Assembly (NCBI GenBank): GCA_004553575.1
Contig: SFLA01000023.1
Coordinates: 1-20,629 of the forward strand
Origin: Clostridiales bacterium
GTDB taxonomy: Bacteria; Bacillota; Clostridia; Oscillospirales; CAG-382
DNA length: 20,629 nt
Direction of reading: 5' to 3'
Both the position numbers and the translations under genes were made by a program. Every line of letters starts with the position of its first letter. The first letter of the stretch is position 1. The notes beneath the pieces are model-generated. The model worked only from the letters and a program-made list of their open reading frames with translations. It was not told where the DNA came from and did no database searches. Below are positions 1-6,464 of the stretch, one piece after another.

Positions 1-8
1 ATTATAAA

Positions 9-51
9 AAAATCCTCCGTATGATCGTACATCGGTCAAACGGAGGATTTT
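9..51. terminator. Intrinsic terminator hairpin at window start
   Basis: A 12-bp perfect stem pairs positions 9-20 (AAAATCCTCCGT) with 40-51 (ACGGAGGATTTT) around a 19-nt loop. Read on the minus strand the stem is followed by a run of seven T (complement of the A-run at 6-12), so it is a strong terminator in that direction. Read on the plus strand the T-run is shorter and lies inside the stem, so it may also end a plus-strand gene lying left of the window. Positions 52-212 hold no gene I can support. Confidence 0.7.
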
Positions 52-212
52 ACTGCATTGCCCGGAATCACAAACGGCAGACGAATGAGCGCGGCTAACG
101 GAACAATAAAAAACGACCGTCTATACTTGCATATTGATGTTTATAAGCGCGTTTCATACCGTCTTCGTGCCGGCTTTAAGCCGTAAAATCTAAAATTATG
201 CGTACACAGGTA

Positions 213-241
213 TTGACTTTCGATCTTTAATGATATATAAT
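213..241 (+). promoter_or_regulatory. Sigma-A type promoter of perR
   Basis: TTGACT at 213-218 and TATAAT at 236-241 are separated by exactly 17 bp. The start codon of the Fur-family gene lies 35 bp downstream, with an AAGGTG ribosome binding site at 265-270. Two AT-rich palindromes overlap or follow the -10. Confidence 0.8.
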
Positions 242-245
242 ATCA
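231..245. promoter_or_regulatory. Candidate Per/Fur box over the perR -10
   Basis: The 15-bp near-palindrome TGATATATAATATCA has 6-bp arms and a 3-bp centre. It matches the classical 7-1-7 Fur/Per consensus TGATAATNATTATCA at 11 of the 14 defined positions. It covers the -10 hexamer, so binding would block polymerase, which fits autorepression. A second AT palindrome, ATTATATATAAT at 252-263, lies just downstream and could be a second half of the operator or simple AT-richness. That the repressor binds here is inferred. Confidence 0.5.
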
Positions 246-275
246 ATAAGGATTATATATAATTAAGGTGACGCC

Positions 276-677
276 ATGGCAAGACGTAATACAATCCAGC
301 GTTCTTTGGTCCTTGCGGCAGTTAACAAATTGCATTGCCACGCCACAGCAGACGAAGTTTACGGCGAAATAAAAAAAGAGCATCCCACAATCAGCAGGGC
401 AACCGTGTACCGAAATCTGAATCTTTTATCCGAGCTGGGCGAGATCCGCCGGCTGGAAATTCCGGGGAGTGCCGACCGTTTCGACCATATCAGCCGCAAT
501 CACTGCCATGTGAAATGCAGAATCTGCAATCGTGTATTTGATGTGGACATGGATTTTGTCGCCGGGCTTGAAAGCGGGATAAGAGATACCCGTGGTTTTG
601 ACTTTACCGGCTATGAAATAATCTTTCACGGTGTATGCCCGGAATGCAAGAAGCAAATGAATTCCGAGGATCGGTAA
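276..677 (+). CDS. perR: Fur-family transcriptional repressor, PerR type
   Basis: This 133-residue protein has the Fur-family layout: an N-terminal winged helix (about residues 1-70, recognition helix near SRATVYRNLNLL at 40-51) and a C-terminal dimerisation domain. Two CxxC pairs (C81/C84 and C121/C124) would hold the structural zinc. The residues matching the five regulatory-metal ligands of Bacillus PerR are all present: H22, D70 (in RFD), H76, H78 and D89. Asp rather than Glu at the D70 position favours PerR, a peroxide sensor that uses metal-catalysed His oxidation, over Fur. The start is ATG with AAGGTG 5 nt upstream. The gene sits 58 nt before the pterin-synthase-like gene and may be co-transcribed with it. 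A palindrome over its promoter suggests autorepression. Family is certain; the PerR subtype is well supported but inferred. Confidence 0.85.
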   Translation: MARRNTIQRSLVLAAVNKLHCHATADEVYGEIKKEHPTISRATVYRNLNLLSELGEIRRLEIPGSADRFDHISRNHCHVKCRICNRVFDVDMDFVAGLESGIRDTRGFDFTGYEIIFHGVCPECKKQMNSEDR

Positions 678-735
678 CAGACTTTCAAAAATCGCGCATA
701 CAGGCGGTTTAATAAATCATTTCAGGAGGATTAAT

Positions 736-1302
736 ATGCGAAGCATTACCAAGTTGGACCTGCAGTACGCACACCGTTTTTACGGTTTCAAAGGAGAAGC
801 ACAGTATCTTCACGGACACACCGGCGTTCTGACCATCGAAGTCGAGGACACCGTTGAGCCGGGCGTGAACATGGTCTTCCCCTGCAACGAAATCCAGAAG
901 ACCGCATGGGAGGTTCTGAAGAACTTTGACCACGCTCTGATTCTGCGGGAAGACGACCCGCTGCTGCCCGCAATTCTTAAGGTCTATGAAGAGCAGGGAA
1001 TTAAGGACGGCGCTCCGTCCAACAAGATGAAGGGTCCCGCATTCAAAACCGAGCTCGCAGCCGCATATCCCGACTGCCGCCTTGTCGTAACCAAAGAGAC
1101 AATGACCGTTGAGGGTATGATAAAAATCGTTTATGAGCTCCTTAAGGACAAGCTTAATATCGCCAAGCTGACTTTCACCAGCGGTGTTAATGCTGCGTCC
1201 CAGGAATACAAGCCGGAAGGCACGAAGGAACGCTGCCCCCTTTGCGGCATCGCGCTGAACGAAAAAGGCGTATGCCCGAAGTGCGGGTACAAGAAGCAGT
1301 AA
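736..1302 (+). CDS. 6-pyruvoyl-tetrahydropterin synthase / QueD-like protein with C-terminal zinc ribbon
   Basis: The 188-residue protein has the PTPS/QueD fold signature: the zinc-binding histidines H13, H26 and H28 (in YLHGHT), a central FDHALIL strand and a late VTKETMTVEGM segment. QueD makes 6-carboxytetrahydropterin from dihydroneopterin triphosphate in queuosine synthesis; paralogues act in folate or biopterin routes. Two things are odd. The catalytic Cys expected four residues before the HGH motif is Ala22, with Glu21 beside it. The C-terminus adds a four-Cys zinc ribbon (C167, C170, C180, C183) that ordinary QueD of about 120-140 residues lacks. No queC, queE or fol gene is nearby. 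AGGAGG at 724-729, 6 nt before ATG, fixes the start. The family is firm; the reaction is uncertain. Confidence 0.8.
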   Translation: MRSITKLDLQYAHRFYGFKGEAQYLHGHTGVLTIEVEDTVEPGVNMVFPCNEIQKTAWEVLKNFDHALILREDDPLLPAILKVYEEQGIKDGAPSNKMKGPAFKTELAAAYPDCRLVVTKETMTVEGMIKIVYELLKDKLNIAKLTFTSGVNAASQEYKPEGTKERCPLCGIALNEKGVCPKCGYKKQ

Positions 1303-1322
1303 ATCAGTTAACCGAATATGTA

Positions 1323-1357
1323 CGCCCGAGGTGTCTGCGGATTCCCCGGGCGCTTTT
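1323..1357 (+). terminator. Weak terminator after the pterin-synthase-like gene
   Basis: CGCCCG at 1323-1328 pairs with CGGGCG at 1347-1352, and a further GG/CC pair follows past one mismatch. A short T-run (1354-1357) follows. The stem is GC-rich but the tail is only four T, so termination may be partial. The remaining stretch to 1433 holds nothing else I recognise. Confidence 0.5.
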
Positions 1358-1433
1358 ACTGTATCGCGAGTTTTTCGGCGTTCTCTGCTCCGGTTTTATA
1401 CCGACGGCAAACGGTACGGGTAGTTCTGTATAC

Positions 1434-1462
1434 TTGACATCGGTGTTGATACCGTATATACT
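1434..1462 (+). promoter_or_regulatory. Strong promoter of the tandem ABC operon
   Basis: TTGACA at 1434-1439 and TATACT at 1457-1462 are 17 bp apart, a near-consensus sigma-A promoter. An inverted repeat CGGT-N6-ACCG (1441-1454) lies in the spacer and could be an operator. The leader that follows (about 1469-1537) contains a small hairpin, GGCGGA at 1492-1497 with TCCGCC at 1508-1513, ahead of the ribosome binding site. Confidence 0.75.
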
Positions 1463-1537
1463 GATATTTAATATTTCGGAGGAAATCCGCGGGCGGAGAA
1501 GCAATAATCCGCCGCCGCACGCGGAGCTTATGGCGAA

Positions 1538-3760
1538 ATGCTTATACTGAAGGACGTTTCGATGTACTACCACAGCGGTGAAACCGTAGTGGCGGGACTT
1601 AACAAGATTAATATCGAGCTTGAGCGCGGCGAATTCGTGGCAATAACCGGCGAAAGCGGAAGCGGCAAGACCACTCTGCTGAACGTCATATCCGCTCTGC
1701 TTCCGTATCACGACGGCGAAATGTACGTTGACGGTAAGCAGACCTCCTACTTCGACGACGCCGACTGGGAGGAATACCGCCGCCGCAAAATCGGCTTTGT
1801 ATTTCAGGATTACAGCCTGATAGACAGTTATACCGCCGTTGAAAATGTCGCCGCGGCTATGATGATAAACGGCACTGACGAAAAAACCGCGCGCCTGCGT
1901 GCGGTATCGCTGCTCGAAAGAGTCGGCCTGTCGGGATTCGAGACACACCGGGCGGGAAGATTGTCCAGCGGTCAGAAGCAGCGGCTTTCGATAGCGCGCG
2001 CACTCGCAAAAGACACGGAGATTATCGTGGCGGACGAGCCTACCGGAAATCTCGACACCGAAAACGGACGCCAGATAGTCGAGCTGCTTCGTTCCCTGTC
2101 GCGTGACAGGCTGGTGATAATGGTCACACACAACACAGCGGAGGCTGATCCGTATATAACACGTAAGATCCGCCTGCACGACGGAAGAGTCGTGGCGGAC
2201 GTGCTTTGCAACCCGCGTGTGAGCGACACTCCGGAGGAGCTGCCGCCGCATTCCGGTACGCCCGACCGTGAAACCTCGCGCAGATTCGCACGGCTGAACG
2301 TAAGAGCTCAGCCCCGAAAGACTCTGCTGGTAACCGGCTTCATGCTTATATCGCTTATGGCGATGTTTGTTTTTCTCGGCTCGTTCCTAAGCGAATACGA
2401 CGACAGCGACACCAAAATATACGACCCGACCGCTTTTGCCAACGGAGACGACACGCGGATCTGCGTACGCAACTACGACGGCAGTCCGCTTACCTCCGAA
2501 CAGCTTAAAGAAATTGGCGATATCGAGCATGTGGCGAATGTCGACAAGTACGACCTTGTAAACGACGTAACCTATTACTGGCGAGAAGGTACCGACTATA
2601 AATTCATTTACAATACCGCATACATCCCGGAATCCGATAAAGATACGGTATCCGTAAGCCTTATCAGCGGTAATTTCATGCGTTCCTGTACGTCGGTAAC
2701 CGAAGATATGCTTACTGCCGGGAGAATGCCGGAACGTGCGGACGAAGTGATTGCGGCGTCCGACGACACATCGATTATCGGTCAAACCTTCAGATTCTAT
2801 TTCAAGCAGAACTCGGGTTGGGGAGCCGGACAGCACGTTGCGCTCGACCTGACGGTATGCGGCACCGTGCCCGGCGGCGGAGGCAGGGTATATTTTTCGG
2901 ATCAGCTTTCGTTCAGCATAGCCGAATCGCTCGGGGACAAAAACGGAGTCGCACTGTTCAACTATCTCACCTCGAAGGACGTACTTATGGTTAACGGCTT
3001 CGAATGTTATCTTATTGTAGACGGCACGCTGGACGGTGCTTCCTACCGGCTGTCGTCGGCGTATTCCGACCTGAATATAACCGAAGGCGGGGAGATATAC
3101 ACCGTTGGGAGCGGAGCGGAAAGAAGGCTCATTTCCCGTGTCGGCATGGCGGATTACTCCGCTTCCACAAAGCTTATCGTCGCTGTGTCCCCGAAGGTTT
3201 ACGAGCTCGCCTTCGGTAATCCCGAAAGCGGACAGGCGTCGGTATATATCGAAAGCTACGCTTATTGCGACAGTGTGCTCGCCGCGCTTTCCGCTTTGGG
3301 ACTCGATACCACCGTCCCGTACCGTTCCGGAACGCTTGAATACGATCCCGGCAAGGTTCAGGAGCGTCTGGTCAACCTGTGCATATCGATAGGAGGATTT
3401 ATCGGCGTAATCGCACTGGAGATAATCGTACTCGGCGCCTTTCTTAAGCTTAAAAGAAAGGACTATTCGGTTCTTACCTCTGTCGGAATGACCGTTAAAA
3501 TGGTTAGGGACATGAACAGATACGAACTTTACGGCGAATTCGTCGCAGCGGCGCTGCTGTTCGCTGCGGCGGTTGCGGCGACTGCGCTCGGCGGTGTTAA
3601 ATACATTACGGATATGCTGAAATATTTCAGGTGGTACCATTTTATATTCCTCGCAATCTGCGCCTCCGCCGCTGCCGCGGCGCTTACCGAAAGATACAAC
3701 CGGTATCTGACAAAGCGCCTGAAGTTGAGGGTAATACGCGACCCGGAGCAGGAGGAATAG
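1538..3760 (+). CDS. ABC transporter, fused ATPase and FtsX/MacB-type permease
   Basis: This 740-residue protein is an N-terminal ABC ATPase fused to a permease. The ATPase has Walker A GESGSGKTT (38-46), signature LSSGQ (142-146), Walker B ending D166-E167 and the switch His198. A linker leads to TM1 (about 263-286), a large extracytoplasmic domain (about 290-605) and three more helices (about 612-635, 662-683, 697-717), the four-helix FtsX/MacB arrangement. Such type VII ABC systems work as mechanotransmitters that drive export, lipoprotein handling or peptide resistance rather than simple channels. The only good start is ATG 1538, with GGAG at 1523-1526 at a rather long 11-nt spacing. The next gene begins 4 nt after the stop and encodes a second protein of the same architecture, so a heterodimer is likely. 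The substrate is unknown; no two-component system is adjacent. Confidence 0.85.
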   Translation: MLILKDVSMYYHSGETVVAGLNKINIELERGEFVAITGESGSGKTTLLNVISALLPYHDGEMYVDGKQTSYFDDADWEEYRRRKIGFVFQDYSLIDSYTAVENVAAAMMINGTDEKTARLRAVSLLERVGLSGFETHRAGRLSSGQKQRLSIARALAKDTEIIVADEPTGNLDTENGRQIVELLRSLSRDRLVIMVTHNTAEADPYITRKIRLHDGRVVADVLCNPRVSDTPEELPPHSGTPDRETSRRFARLNVRAQPRKTLLVTGFMLISLMAMFVFLGSFLSEYDDSDTKIYDPTAFANGDDTRICVRNYDGSPLTSEQLKEIGDIEHVANVDKYDLVNDVTYYWREGTDYKFIYNTAYIPESDKDTVSVSLISGNFMRSCTSVTEDMLTAGRMPERADEVIAASDDTSIIGQTFRFYFKQNSGWGAGQHVALDLTVCGTVPGGGGRVYFSDQLSFSIAESLGDKNGVALFNYLTSKDVLMVNGFECYLIVDGTLDGASYRLSSAYSDLNITEGGEIYTVGSGAERRLISRVGMADYSASTKLIVAVSPKVYELAFGNPESGQASVYIESYAYCDSVLAALSALGLDTTVPYRSGTLEYDPGKVQERLVNLCISIGGFIGVIALEIIVLGAFLKLKRKDYSVLTSVGMTVKMVRDMNRYELYGEFVAAALLFAAAVAATALGGVKYITDMLKYFRWYHFIFLAICASAAAAALTERYNRYLTKRLKLRVIRDPEQEE

Positions 3761-3764
3761 CGAA

Positions 3765-6197
3765 ATGGAAAAGTTCATTTCTCTTGAAAAGCTGAAAAAA
3801 TCCTACGGGCGTCACAAAGTGCTCGAAGGCGTTTCGGTGAGCTTTGCACCGACCGGTCTTGTCTGCCTGCTCGGTGAAAGCGGAAGCGGAAAAACCACTC
3901 TGATAAACACCGTCGGGGGAATAGATACCTTCCGCGGCGGAAGCGTTACGGTCGGCGGAAACAAAATGACAGGACGTATGGACCGCCGCACCGAGAGCAT
4001 ACGCAACCGGAATTTCGGATATATCTTCCAGAATTATTATCTGCTTTCGGGTCAGACCGTCTACGAAAACCTAAGGCTGGCACTCGCGCCGTACGGTCTT
4101 TCTCCGGACGAGGAAAAATCGAGGATAGAATACCTGCTGGATTCGGTCGGAATGCTTAAATACCGAAAGCGCAGGGTATCGATGCTGTCCGGAGGTCAGC
4201 AGCAGCGTGTGGCAATAGCCCGCGCACTGATACGCAGTCCGCAGGTTATTTTTGCGGACGAGCCCACCGGAAACCTCGACGAAGCGGCAACAATGCGGGT
4301 TATGAGCATACTCAAAAAGGTGTCCCGCAGCCGTCTGGTTCTGCTCGCCACACACGAAAGGCGGATCGCGGAATTCTTTGCCGACCGCATTATATCGTTG
4401 CGCGACGGCGTGATAACCGAAGACCGCGAGATAACGGGAAAGCGCAGTTACACCCGTACGGATGACACCGCGCTGTATCTTAAGGAATACGACAACAGCC
4501 GTATCGGAAACGAAAAAGCGTACATGGACTTTTACGGAAGACCCGGAGACAGCGTTTCGCTTACAGTCGTCTGCGACCGCGGAAAAGTGTTCGTACGCGC
4601 CGACCACGGCGAAAAGCTGGCAGTGATAGACGGATCGTCCGAAGCGCGCATAGTCGACGATGAACGCCCGGAAATAACCGACAACGACGCCGCCGACGAA
4701 AGCTTCGAGCTTGAAAATATCGCTCCCGTTCGCACCGGAAGGCTTACCGCAAAGCAGATACTGTCGATGGGCGCCGCGTCGATAGCGTCTATGGGCAAGC
4801 GTATGATAATGCCCGCCGTCGCAATGCTGCTCACGGCGGTGTTCTCGGTGATTGCGGTTGCGGATTTCGAAACCGTTCGGAATCTCGACATGCGCAGTTT
4901 TATCCAAAGCGATTCGCGGGCGGTGGACGTAACCGTTGAAAAGAACGCCCTTATAAGCTATCTTGCCTTTGACGAGACGGCAAACGGAATCATTACCGGA
5001 ATATCCGAAAGCGGTATAAACGCGGAGCTGTGGCCGCGTTTCACAGCCGAGCCCACCTACAAGCTGGACGGATTTTACCAGCTCGGCAGCCTGTCATCGA
5101 AGTTTTACGGGTATTCGTATATGCCGATTGACTACGTTGACGAAAGCAGCCTTGTTGCCGGGCGGATGCCCGAAAATCCGCTCGAGGCTGTCGCGGATGT
5201 TTGGATGCTTCAGAGCTTTATGGACAGAAAGACAATAATGTCGCAGTCCATAACCGATTACAGATCGTTTCTCGGTGACGGGATAGTCTTCACCGGGAAG
5301 GGCATTACACTTACGATAGTCGGTATCTGCGATACCGGCAACACATCGCTGTATATTGACCGGTTTGTCGGGCTTTCGCTCGGGATGTCCGGAAATCCGG
5401 TCGCTCCGCTGAGCAGTCTTATTCAGGCGTACCCCGAATACGCCGGAATAACGCTCGGAAAAAGCGAATCCGGAATGCCGGAGGCTCTTGTAAACAAGCA
5501 CACATGGGATTACACCACCCGCGGCGAAAACGCATATTCCGCCGGAAACGGGCTTCACTTCATGGCGACCGGGTTTTATTCCGACGACTTTCCGTTCACC
5601 TACGTCGTAAGCGACGAGCTGTACGAAGTCATACTTAACGCCATGGTCTGCAGCACCAAGAGCTTTACGGTTCTTACCGACGACCCCGCAGCCGTACGTC
5701 AATACTTTAAAAGCAGCGAAACCGAGCACGATACCATAAGGTGTACGGTGGATTACGACTACGGGGACGGAAAGGCAAGCTACGATCGTCAGCGCTCGGA
5801 AAGGCTTTCTGCACGCGCCGTCGTAACCGGAGCCATATTACTCATGTCGCTTGCGGTGCTGTTTACGGCCATGAAATATTCCGCGGTAAGGTCTGCCGGC
5901 GATATAGGCGTGTACCGTCTGCTCGGTATCGGCAAATCGAGCATTTCCGCCGTTTTTGCTGTTCAGATACTTATAACCTCAGCCTTCACGACACTGCCGG
6001 GATCGCTTGCGACCGCCGGAGTTCTTACATTGCTGAGCAGCGTGCAGTCGCTCGGAATCGAATATTCGATAACTCTCCCCGCACTCGCACTGACCGTTCT
6101 TGCGCTGACCGCGGCGAATCTGTTTATAGGAATCGCTCCGGTAATATCACTGCTGCATATGCCGCCCGCAAGGCTTTCGGCAAAATACGATATCTGA
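3765..6197 (+). CDS. ABC transporter, fused ATPase and FtsX/MacB-type permease (second half)
   Basis: At 810 residues this has the same order as its upstream neighbour: Walker A GESGSGKTT (37-45), a complete signature LSGGQQQR (141-148), Walker B ending D165-E166 and the switch His197. TM1 (about 347-368) is followed by a large extracytoplasmic domain (about 370-680) and TM2-TM4 (about 686-706, 735-760, 775-798). The soluble linker between ATPase and TM1, about 130 residues, is longer and more acidic than in the first protein. AGGAGG at 3750-3755, 9 nt before ATG, is embedded in the end of the previous gene, so the two are translated from one message. The pair is most simply read as the two halves of one heterodimeric transporter. 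No terminator is visible between its stop and the next promoter at 6226. The substrate is not predictable from sequence. Confidence 0.85.
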   Translation: MEKFISLEKLKKSYGRHKVLEGVSVSFAPTGLVCLLGESGSGKTTLINTVGGIDTFRGGSVTVGGNKMTGRMDRRTESIRNRNFGYIFQNYYLLSGQTVYENLRLALAPYGLSPDEEKSRIEYLLDSVGMLKYRKRRVSMLSGGQQQRVAIARALIRSPQVIFADEPTGNLDEAATMRVMSILKKVSRSRLVLLATHERRIAEFFADRIISLRDGVITEDREITGKRSYTRTDDTALYLKEYDNSRIGNEKAYMDFYGRPGDSVSLTVVCDRGKVFVRADHGEKLAVIDGSSEARIVDDERPEITDNDAADESFELENIAPVRTGRLTAKQILSMGAASIASMGKRMIMPAVAMLLTAVFSVIAVADFETVRNLDMRSFIQSDSRAVDVTVEKNALISYLAFDETANGIITGISESGINAELWPRFTAEPTYKLDGFYQLGSLSSKFYGYSYMPIDYVDESSLVAGRMPENPLEAVADVWMLQSFMDRKTIMSQSITDYRSFLGDGIVFTGKGITLTIVGICDTGNTSLYIDRFVGLSLGMSGNPVAPLSSLIQAYPEYAGITLGKSESGMPEALVNKHTWDYTTRGENAYSAGNGLHFMATGFYSDDFPFTYVVSDELYEVILNAMVCSTKSFTVLTDDPAAVRQYFKSSETEHDTIRCTVDYDYGDGKASYDRQRSERLSARAVVTGAILLMSLAVLFTAMKYSAVRSAGDIGVYRLLGIGKSSISAVFAVQILITSAFTTLPGSLATAGVLTLLSSVQSLGIEYSITLPALALTVLALTAANLFIGIAPVISLLHMPPARLSAKYDI

Positions 6198-6225
6198 AAA
6201 ACACAAAAAACATTCAAAAAAACTC

Positions 6226-6254
6226 TTGACAATTTACCTGCCTGCGTGTATACT
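6226..6254 (+). promoter_or_regulatory. Promoter of the metNIQ leader and operon
   Basis: A consensus TTGACA (6226-6231) and TATACT (6249-6254) are separated by 17 bp. Transcription should start near 6261, giving a leader of roughly 200 nt before metN that contains the Met-rich leader peptide and the attenuator. Confidence 0.85.
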
Positions 6255-6283
6255 CGTACAAAAGTTTTAATTCGGAGGAAGAA

Positions 6284-6388
6284 ATGTTCGGCTTTTGGGC
6301 AATCACTGTGACAGAGATGCGCATGTGCACCATGCGTATGTCCCGTTGCGCCATATTACCGAATTCTTTCTGCTCCGTCGGTCGGTAA
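6284..6388 (+). CDS. Met-rich leader peptide (34 aa) of the metNIQ operon
   Basis: A short reading frame has a strong ribosome binding site (GGAGG at 6274-6278, 5 nt from ATG) and ends at TAA 6386-6388. It encodes 34 residues. Apart from the initiator, it has Met at positions 12, 14, 17 and 19, in the run MRMCTMRM, plus Cys at 15, 22 and 30. Four Met codons in eight is far above normal frequency. The frame lies between a strong promoter and an intrinsic terminator directly upstream of a methionine transporter, which is the classical arrangement of an attenuation leader peptide. Ribosomes would stall on the Met codons when charged Met-tRNA is scarce. The peptide itself probably has no function. 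No S-box, T-box or other SAM riboswitch motif is seen in this leader. Cysteine or arginine sensing is a less likely alternative. Confidence 0.75.
   Translation: MFGFWAITVTEMRMCTMRMSRCAILPNSFCSVGR
6317..6339 (+). promoter_or_regulatory. Hairpin formed by the Met codons of the leader
   Basis: ATGCGCATG (6317-6325) pairs with CATGCGTAT (6331-6339) around a 5-nt loop: nine pairs, one of them G-U. All four clustered Met codons lie in or at the edge of this stem. It could act as the pause hairpin that lets the first ribosome catch up with polymerase, and a ribosome on the Met codons would open it. Confidence 0.5.
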
Positions 6389-6429
6389 CCCGTCCCGCAC
6401 GGCAATCACCTAATCGATCACGCAGGAAG
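6366..6429 (+). promoter_or_regulatory. Candidate antiterminator pairing
   Basis: CTTTCTGC (6366-6373, inside the last third of the leader frame) can pair with GCAGGAAG (6422-6429), the 5' arm of the terminator: eight pairs including one G-U. A ribosome stalled on the Met codons (6317-6340) would leave 6366-6373 free and allow this pairing. A ribosome reaching the stop codon at 6386 would cover it and let the terminator fold. The geometry is right for attenuation, but the pairing was found by eye and is weaker than the terminator stem. Confidence 0.45.
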
Positions 6430-6451
6430 TCTTCGGACTTCCTGTTTTTTT
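6423..6451 (+). terminator. Attenuator terminator before metN
   Basis: CAGGAAGTC (6423-6431) and GACTTCCTG (6436-6444) form a perfect 9-bp stem closed by a TTCG tetraloop and followed immediately by seven T (6445-6451). It ends 13 nt before the metN ATG and lies downstream of the operon promoter, so it is a conditional premature terminator and not an end-of-operon signal. Confidence 0.9.
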
Positions 6452-6464
6452 CGGAGTGAAACAA

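Noticed and set aside
171..183. Palindrome CGGCTTTAAGCCG upstream of perR
   Set aside because: The single-base centre cannot form a hairpin and no known operator matches; kept only as a note.
1304..2251. Long open frames on the minus strand across the ABC and met genes (also 2387-3778, 6303-7061, 11190-12398)
   Set aside because: These are antisense shadows of genes with clear domains on the plus strand; they have no ribosome binding sites or recognisable motifs.
6298..6409. Nine-base direct repeat GGCAATCAC at 6298-6306 and 6401-6409 in the met leader
   Set aside because: It is short, fits neither pairing model, and could be chance.
6255..6464. S-box, T-box or other SAM/tRNA riboswitch ahead of metN
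   Set aside because: No S-box core motifs and no T-box AGGGTGGNACCGCG element are present; the leader is better explained by a translated Met-rich frame and a terminator.
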